From positions 1 through 64,000 of the forward strand of contig NZ_BDBF01000040.1 of NCBI RefSeq assembly GCF_001612845.1: 64,000 bases of DNA, read 5' to 3'. A model generated the notes under the pieces. It worked only from the letters and a program-made list of their open reading frames with translations. It searched no databases and was not told the origin of the DNA. Every line of letters begins with the position of its first letter. Position 1 is the first letter of the stretch. Made by a program: the position numbers and the translations under genes. The DNA is from Nocardia elegans NBRC 108235. GTDB taxonomy: Bacteria; Actinomycetota; Actinomycetes; Mycobacteriales; Mycobacteriaceae. Shown here piece by piece: positions 25,209-32,782 of the stretch.

Positions 25209-26729
25209 TCAGCGGCGGTAACTTTCGCCGGACAGGAGACAGTCCTCCGGAGTGCCCTCCGCGAGTCGTCGATGCACCAGGGCATGATCCCCGATCGGAT
25301 AGGCCGGGTCGAGCGTCGAAACAGGCCATGCCACAACGGATGTGGAGACCGGGCCGGGGCCGACCATCGGCGTATCGGTATCACGGTGCGGGAACAGGCA
25401 GCGAGCCACCTCGTCGACCGTGGTGTGCACGTCGCCGGTCGGGCTCGTCCACTGCACCCGGTCCGCATCGAGCCGGCGCACCTCCCACCGGGTCCGGTGC
25501 TGAACGGTGAGCAGCGCCAAGCGGGAATGATGGGAACACAACGTAAACCTTTGTCTGCTCGGCGAACTCGCGTGAGATCTCCGAGCGGTTGTACGGCGGT
25601 TGCCGCGGGCAAATGCGGATTCCCGGCTCGGTGATTCCGTTCCGAGTGCGACATCCCCATTCTTCGGGCTGCCGGCATTACCGTGCCGACTCGCGTCGGT
25701 ATTGCCCGTGCTCCCCTCCGGTACGGGCAAGTCTGTTGTCACGGCGGGCATTACGCAGCCGGGGAATGCGCACAGGCCGTCGATCCGGGCGGCGGATTCG
25801 GCCACGGTGACCGATTCGCCCCGTTCGGCGAGCCGCCGCGCAAGCTCCGCGTCGATCGGCCCGTAGCCGGCCAGATAAGCGGGTTCCTCGCTGTCCCCGC
25901 TGAGGGCTTCGGCGCTGACACCGACCTGGATCAGCGGGCGGCGGTTCCTGGCTCGTCCGGAAATGTGCGGGGTACTGGGCGCAGTCGGCTCGGAAACGAT
26001 TGCGGTGCAGCGTCTTCCGCGTCCACAGGCGCAGTCGAGCCGCTCCGACCCCTCGGCGAGCGCGACGAGTGCGTCGGCGCGGCGTTGCGGCATGGTGCGC
26101 GGGTCCTCGGGGCAGACCTCGTATGCCATGTCCCGCAGTCGCATCGCGACCGTTTGGGCCCCGTCCGCGGGCAGGAGCCCCGCCACGACCGCAGTGCCGT
26201 CCTGGACCGCGGTCAGTCGGATGTCGCGGCAGTCCTCGCGCTGTTCCCGCCGGCGCTGCTCGCCGGGGCCGTCCAGCCGGCTCAACCAGCGACGCGCGGT
26301 TTGCCGCAGTCGCGCCGGTGTGGTTCGTGCCGCGGCCTCGACCAGCGGAACTTCCACATCGGCGAGTAGATCGCTGGACAGTCCGCGGACGTTGTCGACG
26401 ATCACCTGCACCCGCGACAGATCGATGCGGCCCGATCCGAACGCCTCCCGGGTACGCGGCAAGGTGTCCAGCGCCAGCCCGATATCGATCAGCGCGGCCG
26501 CGACCTGCTCGGAAACCTGTACCGCCATCGAGACCTCCGCGGCGGCGAACTCTCCCGCCCGCACCCCGCCCGGCCCGGGCGCGGCGTTGCCGGCGCGATG
26601 CCGCCGATACAACTCGCGCACCGCCCGCACCTCCGCCGCCTGTGCGAATGCCGCCGCCCCATGTGCCCGTCGCAGCGCATCGACCAGCCCCTCGTCGCTC
26701 ATCGCCTGAAGCTCTCTGCCTTCGAACAT
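25209..26729 (-). CDS. DUF222/13E12-repeat family protein with degenerate HNH region
   Basis: A 506-residue member of the actinobacterial 13E12 family: an N-terminal DUF222 helical domain (about 5-330) and a C-terminal region where the HNH nuclease normally is. GLCAFPGCVMPAVTTDLPV retains the zinc-ligand CxxPxC-like part, and TLCSHHSRLALL the distal CxxHH. The catalytic Asp-His normally in between (DxDHxxP) is missing and a Ser/Thr/Arg-rich insert of about 60 residues replaces it, so nuclease activity is doubtful. The start codon lies within an SOS box, so transcription is probably LexA-repressed, as known for mycobacterial 13E12 genes. Confidence 0.88.
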   Translation of the reverse strand: MFEGRELQAMSDEGLVDALRRAHGAAAFAQAAEVRAVRELYRRHRAGNAAPGPGGVRAGEFAAAEVSMAVQVSEQVAAALIDIGLALDTLPRTREAFGSGRIDLSRVQVIVDNVRGLSSDLLADVEVPLVEAAARTTPARLRQTARRWLSRLDGPGEQRRREQREDCRDIRLTAVQDGTAVVAGLLPADGAQTVAMRLRDMAYEVCPEDPRTMPQRRADALVALAEGSERLDCACGRGRRCTAIVSEPTAPSTPHISGRARNRRPLIQVGVSAEALSGDSEEPAYLAGYGPIDAELARRLAERGESVTVAESAARIDGLCAFPGCVMPAVTTDLPVPEGSTGNTDASRHGNAGSPKNGDVALGTESPSRESAFARGNRRTTARRSHASSPSRQRFTLCSHHSRLALLTVQHRTRWEVRRLDADRVQWTSPTGDVHTTVDEVARCLFPHRDTDTPMVGPGPVSTSVVAWPVSTLDPAYPIGDHALVHRRLAEGTPEDCLLSGESYRR

Positions 26730-26762
26730 GTGTTCGAGTCTATCGTTCGAACGTGTGTTCCA
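26722..26762 (-). promoter_or_regulatory. two SOS (LexA) boxes at the start of the DUF222 gene
   Basis: TCGAAC-ATGT-GTTCGA (26722-26737) is a perfect match to the mycobacterial SOS consensus. TCGAAC-GTGT-GTTCCA (26747-26762) has one mismatch. Centres are 25 bp apart. The first box contains the gene's ATG, and the half-site GTTCGA encodes its second and third residues (Phe-Glu). Confidence 0.85.
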
Positions 26763-26783
26763 CCACCCCTGTATGCAGGCGAT

Positions 26784-26813
26784 TTGGTACGCCGAGTCCA
26801 GGTGGTGTAACTT
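26784..26813 (+). promoter_or_regulatory. candidate tRNA promoter
   Basis: TTGGTA (26784-26789) and TAACTT (26808-26813) are separated by 18 bases and lie about 41 bases before the tRNA. The match is moderate. Confidence 0.35.
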
Positions 26814-26854
26814 CTTTCAAGCACGCGGGGAACACCCCCGGGGTGCGAAAATCT

Positions 26855-26927
26855 GGGGCTATGGCGCAGCTGGTAGCGCACCACACTGGCAGTGTGGGGG
26901 TCAGGGGTTCGAGTCCCCTTAGCTCCA
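26855..26927 (+). tRNA. tRNA-Ala (anticodon GGC)
   Basis: A full cloverleaf can be drawn. The acceptor stem is GGGGCTA with TAGCTCC (one G-U pair). The anticodon stem is CCACA/TGTGG with loop CTGGCAG, giving anticodon GGC at 26888-26890. The T arm is AGGGGTTCGAGTCCCCT. CCA is not encoded. Its 3' half is the probable attachment site of the prophage that starts immediately downstream. Confidence 0.95.
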
Positions 26928-26930
26928 CCG
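26886..26930 (+). other. probable left attachment site (attL) in the tRNA-Ala 3' half
   Basis: A tyrosine integrase gene starts about 150 bases after the tRNA and phage genes follow without interruption, the classic arrangement for integration into a tRNA 3' end. The exact core cannot be fixed because the right attachment site is outside the window. Confidence 0.55.
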
Positions 26931-26931
26931 C

Positions 26932-27006
26932 AACCGTGCAGGTCACGGCTATGATGCTAACGCGATTGAGCGTTCATCAACAAAGCCGATCAACACCTGC
27001 ACGGTT
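26932..27006 (+). terminator. 12-bp inverted repeat with T6 tail after the tRNA
   Basis: AACCGTGCAGGT (26932-26943) is perfectly complementary to ACCTGCACGGTT (26995-27006), and six Ts run 27005-27010. The loop is 51 bases, unusually long for a terminator. It may end tRNA transcription, or the arms may be integrase-related. It begins right at the tRNA-phage junction. Confidence 0.55.
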
Positions 27007-27078
27007 TTTTGCGTTCACTGAGAGGCCGCGAGCAACCGTCGAGAGGTGTCGAACGGGCATCGAGCGGAGCTTTCGAAC

Positions 27079-28260
27079 ATGTCGAGTTTACGTATCGGGA
27101 CCCGCCGCGACGGGTCCACCTACACGCAGATTCTCTTCCGCGAGTTCGACCCAGCGAAGGGCCGGAAGGTGCAGTCGTCGCTGTCATTCGACGAGCACGC
27201 TGACGCGGTCCGGTGGCAGAAGATTCTCGATCAGGTCGGGCCCGAGCAGACGCGAAAGATGCTCGCGGTCGAGGACACCGAGCGGGCCAAGGATGTCGTG
27301 ACGCTCGCGACGTTCGCGCCGACCTACATCGCCGGCCGGACCGGCGTCGAGAAGGCCACCCGCGACCGCTACACGTCCTATCTGGAGAACGACATGGGCG
27401 CGCTCGCCGATCTGCCGCTTGAGGCGCTGTGCGCTGCCTCGGCGGACGAGAACAGTCCGGTGCAAGACTGGGTCAACGACATGGAGGCCGACGGCGCCAG
27501 CGGCAAGACGATCGCCAACAAACACGGATTCCTGTCCGGGTGCCTCAAGGCCGCGGTGAAGCGGCGCCTGATCCCGTTCAACCCGTGCGAGGACACAAAG
27601 TTGCCGCCGCGCCACTATGAACCATGTTTCCTCGAGCCCGAGGAATTCGATCTCCTGTACGACGCGGTCCCGAAGCGCTGGCGGCCGATGGTGCTGTTCC
27701 TCGTCACGACCGGCGTCCGGTACTCGGAGGCGACCGCACTGCACGTGCGCGACTTCGGTGCCGCCGTACTGGATTCCAACGGCGAACCCGAGTCCTACAC
27801 CTGCCGTGTCGCCCGCGCGTGGAAATACACCGGCACCGCCGAGAAGCGCCTGGGCGGCCCGAAGTCGAAGCGCGGTATCCGCACGATCAATGTGCCGGCC
27901 GAGACCGTCGCGAAACTCGGGCTGGAGAACCGCGCGGCGGGCGAACTGCTGTTCCCGACGCAGAACGGCGGCCGCATCTCGTCGCAGCTGTTCCACAACA
28001 AGTGCTGGCGCACCGCGGTGGAAAAGTTGGCGGCCGAGGTCGGAAAGCGGCCCCGCCCACACGATCTACGGCACACCTGCGCGTCGTGGATGATCAACAA
28101 CGGCGCTGAGCTGACCGACGTACAGGGCCACCTCGGGCACGAGTCCATCACGACTACCGTCGGCGTGTACGGACACCTCGACCGCCGATCGGGCAAGCGC
28201 GCCTCGACCGCGATCTCGAAGGCGCTGGTACGCACCGCGGTTCGCGGGGGAGCAGCTTAG
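27079..28260 (+). CDS. int: phage tyrosine integrase
   Basis: A 393-residue site-specific recombinase that would integrate and excise the prophage at the tRNA-Ala gene. The N-terminal arm-binding region and SAM-like core-binding domain (about 70-170) precede the catalytic domain. Expected active-site residues are present: Arg214 (TTGVRYSEATAL), His328 and Arg331 (HDLRHTCASW), His354 (GHLGH) and nucleophile Tyr364 (VGVYGH). ATG 27079 is taken; the frame is open 11 codons further up. Its stop interlocks with the convergent ImmA-like gene. Confidence 0.95.
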   Translation: MSSLRIGTRRDGSTYTQILFREFDPAKGRKVQSSLSFDEHADAVRWQKILDQVGPEQTRKMLAVEDTERAKDVVTLATFAPTYIAGRTGVEKATRDRYTSYLENDMGALADLPLEALCAASADENSPVQDWVNDMEADGASGKTIANKHGFLSGCLKAAVKRRLIPFNPCEDTKLPPRHYEPCFLEPEEFDLLYDAVPKRWRPMVLFLVTTGVRYSEATALHVRDFGAAVLDSNGEPESYTCRVARAWKYTGTAEKRLGGPKSKRGIRTINVPAETVAKLGLENRAAGELLFPTQNGGRISSQLFHNKCWRTAVEKLAAEVGKRPRPHDLRHTCASWMINNGAELTDVQGHLGHESITTTVGVYGHLDRRSGKRASTAISKALVRTAVRGGAA

Positions 28261-28712
28261 GCGTCACAGTGCCACGGCCACCGGTGGCCGACTTCGACGC
28301 CGACGCGCCGGACTTCGGCCGCGGTGAGATTGGTGAGCCGGATGCGCAATGTCGGTAGGTCGACCCAAAGTTCCTCAGCGATCTCCGCCAGATTCCGCGG
28401 GTCGCTCCACGACAACGCATTCGCCAGATCGAGCAACGTGATGAGTCGGCGTGCTGCGAGTGCGCTCACCGTTCGCTCCTCGATCGCCGCGAGGCGTGGC
28501 TCTGCGGGAAGGGGCCCGCGTTCGAGATGAATGAGCTCGTGAGTGAGCGCGCAGCGGCGGGCCGCTTGACCGAGAGCGCGGTCGATGTAGATGCCGTCAG
28601 TGGTCCAGGATGCACGCCTGCCAGGGAGTTTGTGTAGGCAGGTGACCGGGATGTGTGGATAGCGGTCACGCGCGTGACGCCAGGGATGCCACCGAGTACC
28701 GGAATGTCCCAT
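28257..28712 (-). CDS. ImmA/IrrE-type zinc metallopeptidase
   Basis: A 151-residue protein with the zinc-protease motif HELIH (residues 58-62) in RRCALTHELIHLERGP, typical of short actinophage ImmA-like proteins. The N-terminal WHPWRHARDRYPH is a family landmark. The C-terminal half is helical and may bind a partner. ImmA peptidases cleave the phage or ICE repressor to start induction. A SOS box 11 bases upstream of the ATG suggests damage-controlled expression. It is the last gene of the leftward immunity block. Confidence 0.82.
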   Translation of the reverse strand: MGHSGTRWHPWRHARDRYPHIPVTCLHKLPGRRASWTTDGIYIDRALGQAARRCALTHELIHLERGPLPAEPRLAAIEERTVSALAARRLITLLDLANALSWSDPRNLAEIAEELWVDLPTLRIRLTNLTAAEVRRVGVEVGHRWPWHCDA

Positions 28713-28722
28713 AAGGCCCGAT

Positions 28723-28738
28723 TAGAACATGCGTTCGA
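28723..28738 (-). promoter_or_regulatory. SOS (LexA) box upstream of the ImmA-like gene
   Basis: TAGAAC-ATGC-GTTCGA matches the mycobacterial consensus TCGAAC-N4-GTTCGA with one mismatch and keeps both GAAC/GTTC cores. It ends 11 bases before the start codon on the minus strand. Confidence 0.6.
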
Positions 28739-28794
28739 TCTTGGTAGCTAGAGATTGGCCCGAATTTCACTGATGGAATTCCGGCGTTTCCTGG

Positions 28795-29586
28795 CTAGTG
28801 GTGCATGATCTGTAGTAGCTGTTCGGCGGCGTGCGGCACGTTGTCGACGTCGACGATCTCTGCGACCTTAAACATCGGGGTAAGCATGGAGTCGCTGCCC
28901 ATCTCGTCCACCGCCTCGCTTGAATAGAAGGCGATGAAGTTCTGTGCTGCACCAGCCGCCCGGGCAGCATTCGCCCTTGCGTAGAAGTCGTTAGCGATCA
29001 TCTTCGCGTGGTCGACGGACACCTGATGTAGCTGGAGCCGGTCCATCAGATGCGTACGGCCGTTGACGTACCTGTAGTTGAATTTGACAGTGTCTTGCGG
29101 CTCGGCGGTGGTCTCCTCGCCCCAGCGCGCCGGTACCTCGATCTCTGGCTGAGGAATGATCTCCGCCAGGGTCAGCGCTTGTTCTACGCGGTTACGTAAT
29201 AGCTTGGCCCAGGGCTCGTTCGAAATGGTCTCTCGCACAACAAGTTCTGAGTAGAGATGCGAGAGGACCTCTTTAGGCTCCCCAAAAAGCTCGGTGTATC
29301 CCCCAGGGACCACACGGAATTCTGCGGGATGTCGACGCTGGAAGCGGAACAGGTCATCGAGTTCGCCGCGCAAGATCCGGATGGTCAGATAGCCGACCCA
29401 AGCCTCATAGCCATCTTTCGACAGCTCGAACTTCCGCAGGGCACGGCCGTTGATGTGGCCGTCCTCGCTAACCGCATATAGCTTGAGTAGCCACTGACCA
29501 TCTGCCCGCATCGCGACGCCGATGTTGCGTGGTTCTTTGCGTCGCATGTCGGGGATGTACTGGATCAGGTGCCACATCGCGTCCAT
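28795..29586 (-). CDS. DUF3037 family protein, partner of a HipA-like kinase
   Basis: A 263-residue soluble protein. MWHLIQYIPDMRRKEPRNIG at the start is the DUF3037 signature (xYIPDxxRxExxNIGV). ATG 29586 follows GAGGAGGTG; the frame extends 23 codons upstream without merit. DUF3037 genes are often found beside HipA-like kinase genes and the biochemical role is not known to me. Here the gap to the kinase stop is 13 bases, so they are co-expressed. The mid-region has many acidic and aromatic residues; no catalytic motif is visible. Confidence 0.8.
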   Translation of the reverse strand: MDAMWHLIQYIPDMRRKEPRNIGVAMRADGQWLLKLYAVSEDGHINGRALRKFELSKDGYEAWVGYLTIRILRGELDDLFRFQRRHPAEFRVVPGGYTELFGEPKEVLSHLYSELVVRETISNEPWAKLLRNRVEQALTLAEIIPQPEIEVPARWGEETTAEPQDTVKFNYRYVNGRTHLMDRLQLHQVSVDHAKMIANDFYARANAARAAGAAQNFIAFYSSEAVDEMGSDSMLTPMFKVAEIVDVDNVPHAAEQLLQIMHH

Positions 29587-29599
29587 CGTCAGCACCTCC

Positions 29600-30346
29600 T
29601 CAAGCCAGGATGTCGAGCTGCTCCACCGGACCCGTGCCGTCAGCCTTCTGGACAAACCTAGATACCAGTGACCCTATCCCGTTGCGTCGTCGGATAAGCA
29701 CCTTCTTCAGGATGGCGGCACGTGCCTTTGTGATCAAGCCTCGATCGTTGGCCTCATTAAGCGCCAGGTCGACGACGACTTCAGACACGGAACGGACGTG
29801 CCTTACCCAGTACTGGACATCGTCGTTGTTGAGCGAGGCATCGCGGAAGCAGTGGTAGCCGAGCAACGGTGTCGGATGTGCGTGCAGGCTCTCGAATCGT
29901 TCCCCCTGCCGCCCTGCCAGTGCGTTCTCGTGATCGATCAACCACATTCCGAGGTTTTTGTGGAACAGAAAGTTGTCCTCGTGCCTGTCCTCGTTCAGCA
30001 CCCAGCAGTCGAAGACCAACGCACCTGCGGCAGTTGAGCTATAGGTGGCGACGATCTCGGACAAGAGTGGCGGCGGCGGTGTTAGACCGGCATATTTGAT
30101 CTGGGGAGTAGCCCAGCACAGCCGACGGTCGGGATGCGTGGCTACTTCGCCGGGAAGCACTGGTAGGCCGAGCGCAGCGGCGAGGCGAGAGCAGATCAGC
30201 TCGTTTGCGACCATGCATGGCATGTCACCGTCCTGAGCCTTAACGTGCACGGTGGCCTGCCCCCACCACGCCTCGAGGCTACCGCCGTGCTCGTCTGTGA
30301 TGACGTCATATGACTGAATGTGAATGCCAGGCTGGTGATGCTTCAT
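29600..30346 (-). CDS. HipA-like serine/threonine kinase
   Basis: A 248-residue protein of the short HipA-like (HipA_2) group. The catalytic loop is WVLNEDRHEDNFLFH with Asp120 and Asn125. The metal-binding Asp is Asp138 in WLIDHENA, and Lys36 in TVHVKAQD is a possible ATP lysine. It lacks the N-terminal HipA subdomain, so it is about half the length of E. coli HipA (440). HipA kinases phosphorylate translation factors and cause growth arrest. Its start overlaps the stop of the XRE gene (ATGA), like an antitoxin-toxin pair. Confidence 0.8.
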   Translation of the reverse strand: MKHHQPGIHIQSYDVITDEHGGSLEAWWGQATVHVKAQDGDMPCMVANELICSRLAAALGLPVLPGEVATHPDRRLCWATPQIKYAGLTPPPPLLSEIVATYSSTAAGALVFDCWVLNEDRHEDNFLFHKNLGMWLIDHENALAGRQGERFESLHAHPTPLLGYHCFRDASLNNDDVQYWVRHVRSVSEVVVDLALNEANDRGLITKARAAILKKVLIRRRNGIGSLVSRFVQKADGTGPVEQLDILA

Positions 30347-31350
30347 CGCCCCTCAAAGTCCTCGTCGTCTGCCCGATCCTCGATCCCATCCTCGTAGTCG
30401 TCGGGCGGGATGTCGGACTTGTCGTGTGCCCAGGCGGCGAGCTCGTTGGCGGGATTGAACGGTGGCATCGAGTCTCGGCGCGGGGGTGCAGCAGTCGACG
30501 TGAGCCTGGCGTTCCTGATCGCTGTCAACTTGTCTATATCGGCGCCGCCATCCGCTGAGGTTGGGATCTTGTCGACAACCACCAGTTCGACCAGATGGCG
30601 ATCCTCGTTCAGGAACCCTTGTAAATCCTGCTCCGCCAAGTCGGCGCGGAAGGTCGACGGATTCGCGACTGCTAGGTACACGATCGTGCGAAACGCTGAT
30701 TCGTCAGCGATTCCTTGCAGGACGAAGCTCATGGAGCCGGGATGTCGGCTGAGGATGTGTCCGACCTGTTGAGCCTCGGCGTCTCCGCCAATGGGGATGT
30801 TGCCATGCATCCAGCGTGGAAGGTTCATTGTGTAGACGCCGCGTGCGTCTTGCTTCGGGGGATCCGACCACCAACTTCGCAGCCAGGGCGTGTCATCTTC
30901 GCTGTATTCGGGGCCTGGGTCCCAAGGGGGAGTCCACGGCCTGCCCTGACGGCGGTCCTCATCCATTTCGAAGATTTCTGCTAGTTCATCCTCGGCCTCG
31001 TCGACGCTGATCTCGCGAGCATGGGCGTACTCATGCGTCAATCGTCGGGATTGCAGTTGAAGGCGTGCCCACTGGTAGTACAGCTCGGCGGTGTGCCGGG
31101 TTGCCTCATTCTGGGCGGCGAGGGCGGCGAACGCGACTTTCGGATCCACGCCGGCTAGGAACGCAATCGCCTTAAGGGTCTGGTCTGTTGGTGTTGAGGT
31201 GTACGTGCCACGGCGGATTCGGTTGAGGGTTGCGTGCGAGACCTCATAGCCGGCCTTCTGGGCAATATCGGCGAGCCGTCGGCCGGACGCGCCGTTATGG
31301 CGAGCAGAGGCTGTCTCGACCAGTTCGTCGAGCGTGGGCGTTTCGGTCAT
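30343..31350 (-). CDS. XRE-type regulator, candidate phage repressor or antitoxin
   Basis: A 335-residue protein. Residues about 1-75 form a helix-turn-helix (RLADIAQKAGYEVSHATLNR, IRRGTY) of the type seen in actinophage immunity repressors. The rest is acidic, with WTPPWDPGPEYSEDDTPWLR and a C-terminal domain of unknown fold that ends in a very acidic tail. It is leftward across an operator region from a Cro-like gene, the position of a lysogeny repressor, yet it is coupled to a HipA-like kinase as an antitoxin would be. It may do both. ATG 31350. Confidence 0.75.
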   Translation of the reverse strand: MTETPTLDELVETASARHNGASGRRLADIAQKAGYEVSHATLNRIRRGTYTSTPTDQTLKAIAFLAGVDPKVAFAALAAQNEATRHTAELYYQWARLQLQSRRLTHEYAHAREISVDEAEDELAEIFEMDEDRRQGRPWTPPWDPGPEYSEDDTPWLRSWWSDPPKQDARGVYTMNLPRWMHGNIPIGGDAEAQQVGHILSRHPGSMSFVLQGIADESAFRTIVYLAVANPSTFRADLAEQDLQGFLNEDRHLVELVVVDKIPTSADGGADIDKLTAIRNARLTSTAAPPRRDSMPPFNPANELAAWAHDKSDIPPDDYEDGIEDRADDEDFEGR

Positions 31351-31406
31351 GGCGGAAACTGTTCCTCGTTCGTCATCGGTCGTGTCAGGCTCGCAAACAA
31401 TCTCCA

Positions 31407-31502
31407 TGACAAGTGGAACACGAGTCATGCGTGTTCAGGCTAGTCAATGACTACTTGTCACGTTGACAAGTAGGTGGCTCATGACACATGATCCACTTGT
31501 CA
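31407..31502. promoter_or_regulatory. immunity-region operators and early promoter
   Basis: A 23-bp perfect palindrome (31451-31473; arms CTACTTGTCA/TGACAAGTAG around CGT) lies between divergent XRE and Cro-like genes. Half-sites occur at 31407-31414 (TGACAAGT) and 31495-31502 (ACTTGTCA). A second inverted repeat, GAACACG-N7-CGTGTTC, is at 31416-31436. TTGACA at 31463-31468 within the palindrome, with CATGAT 18 bases on, is a likely rightward early promoter that the bound repressor would block. Confidence 0.7.
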
Positions 31503-31577
31503 CGCCAACGATTGGGGAGCAAGATGAACAAGCGAACTGCCCGCAAACGCCCGCCGACGCGACGAAAGGAGGTCTGG

Positions 31578-31847
31578 ATGCAAGTCAAGGATGGTGGCCA
31601 GATCCGCCGGTGGCGAAAACAAAGACGCTTCAGCCAGCGCGAACTCGCATTTCTGGTGCGCCGGACCCAGAGCACGATCTACCTCATCGAGACCGGGAAA
31701 CTTCGGTCTATCAGCGAGGACCTCGCAGTAGCTATCGCATCGAGGCTCGATGTCCCATGGGAGGACCTCTTCGAGGCTCATGAGGTTGAACCCATGGCCG
31801 CACTGACACATGACACACGAGCCGAGAGTCATCAGCTCACCGCGTAG
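31578..31847 (+). CDS. Cro-like XRE DNA-binding protein
   Basis: An 89-residue protein that is almost entirely a helix-turn-helix domain: IRRWRKQRRFSQRELAFLVR, RTQSTIYLIETGKL, then VAIASRLDVPWEDLF. ATG 31578 has an ideal AAAGGAGGT site; an in-frame ATG at 31524 would add 18 basic residues. As first gene of the rightward early operon, facing the repressor across shared operators, it is the expected Cro counterpart. Confidence 0.85.
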   Translation: MQVKDGGQIRRWRKQRRFSQRELAFLVRRTQSTIYLIETGKLRSISEDLAVAIASRLDVPWEDLFEAHEVEPMAALTHDTRAESHQLTA

Positions 31848-31855
31848 ACGAAACA

Positions 31856-31876
31856 ACCCCCGACGAGTCCGGGGGT
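31856..31876 (+). terminator. hairpin between the Cro-like gene and the antirepressor
   Basis: ACCCCCG (31856-31862) pairs with CGGGGGT (31870-31876) around the loop ACGAGTC. No T-run follows, so it may attenuate rather than end transcription, or protect the downstream mRNA. Confidence 0.4.
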
Positions 31877-31909
31877 GGATGCGAGTTCAAGACCAGAAAG
31901 GAATCGTCG

Positions 31910-32782
31910 ATGACGCACTCTGCCGCGCTCGACCTCACGGCAGCCGGGGCGCGCGACCAACGCAACGCACTGGCCATGCGGGTCGACGTGCTCGACAAGG
32001 TTGGCGTGCTGCGCACCTTGCCCGACGACTTGCACGTCATCACCGATATGGTCGCCGAGTTCTACCAGGTGGACCGGGAGACCGTTCTCACGGTCGTCAA
32101 GCGCAACCGCGACGAACTCGAAGACGATGGATTCCGCGTCATCGGCCGATCCGAAGTCACGTCCATTCTGAACGTGACTCCCGACCAGATCGGAATGTCC
32201 CGCACGGCGCCGAATATGAGCCTGTTTCCGCGCCGCGCGGTACTGCGTGTCGGCATGCTGCTGCGCGACTCCGCTGTCGCCCGCCGCGTCCGCGACATGC
32301 TGCTGGATATCGAGGCCGGGACACGTCCAGCGGCACTCACCGAGGACGAGATCATCCGCAACGCGGTCGCGATCCTCGATCGTCGCGTCGTTGCCCTCAG
32401 CGAGGAAAACCGTGCACTCACAGCAAAGGTCGCGGAGGACGCCCCGAAGGTCAACTACGTCGAGCTATACGTCGCTGACGCGGACCTGTTGAAGTTTCGG
32501 ATCGTCGCGGCTGCAAACGATGTGGGGGAGGAGTGGCTGCGCGACCTCCTCGTTGCGAAGGGCTGGATCTACGTCGAGACCGAGTCGCGGTGGTCGAACC
32601 GGAAGGGCTGCATGGAGATTCGGCGCCGCTATTCCGCGTATGCCCATAAGCGGCAGTACTTCCGCCCCGTCGAGGTACATGAGGCTCCCCGTTTCCGGGG
32701 GGAGGTCATGCACACGCTCAAGATCACTCCAGTCGGCGCAGAGGCTATCTCGCGGCTGATCATCCGGGAGCGCGCGGCATGA
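31910..32782 (+). CDS. phage antirepressor with KilAC domain
   Basis: A 290-residue protein. The C-terminal part (about 180-285) is a KilAC domain: VNYVELYVADADLLKFRIVA, RWSNRKGCMEIRRRYSAYAH and FRGEVMHTLKITPVGAEAI. The N-terminal part (about 30-130) is a Rha/BRO-type DNA-binding region with a conserved RTAPNMSLFPRRAVLR. Antirepressors of this kind antagonise the lysogeny repressor. GAAAGGAA precedes ATG 31910. It overlaps the next gene by four bases. Confidence 0.88.
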   Translation: MTHSAALDLTAAGARDQRNALAMRVDVLDKVGVLRTLPDDLHVITDMVAEFYQVDRETVLTVVKRNRDELEDDGFRVIGRSEVTSILNVTPDQIGMSRTAPNMSLFPRRAVLRVGMLLRDSAVARRVRDMLLDIEAGTRPAALTEDEIIRNAVAILDRRVVALSEENRALTAKVAEDAPKVNYVELYVADADLLKFRIVAAANDVGEEWLRDLLVAKGWIYVETESRWSNRKGCMEIRRRYSAYAHKRQYFRPVEVHEAPRFRGEVMHTLKITPVGAEAISRLIIRERAA

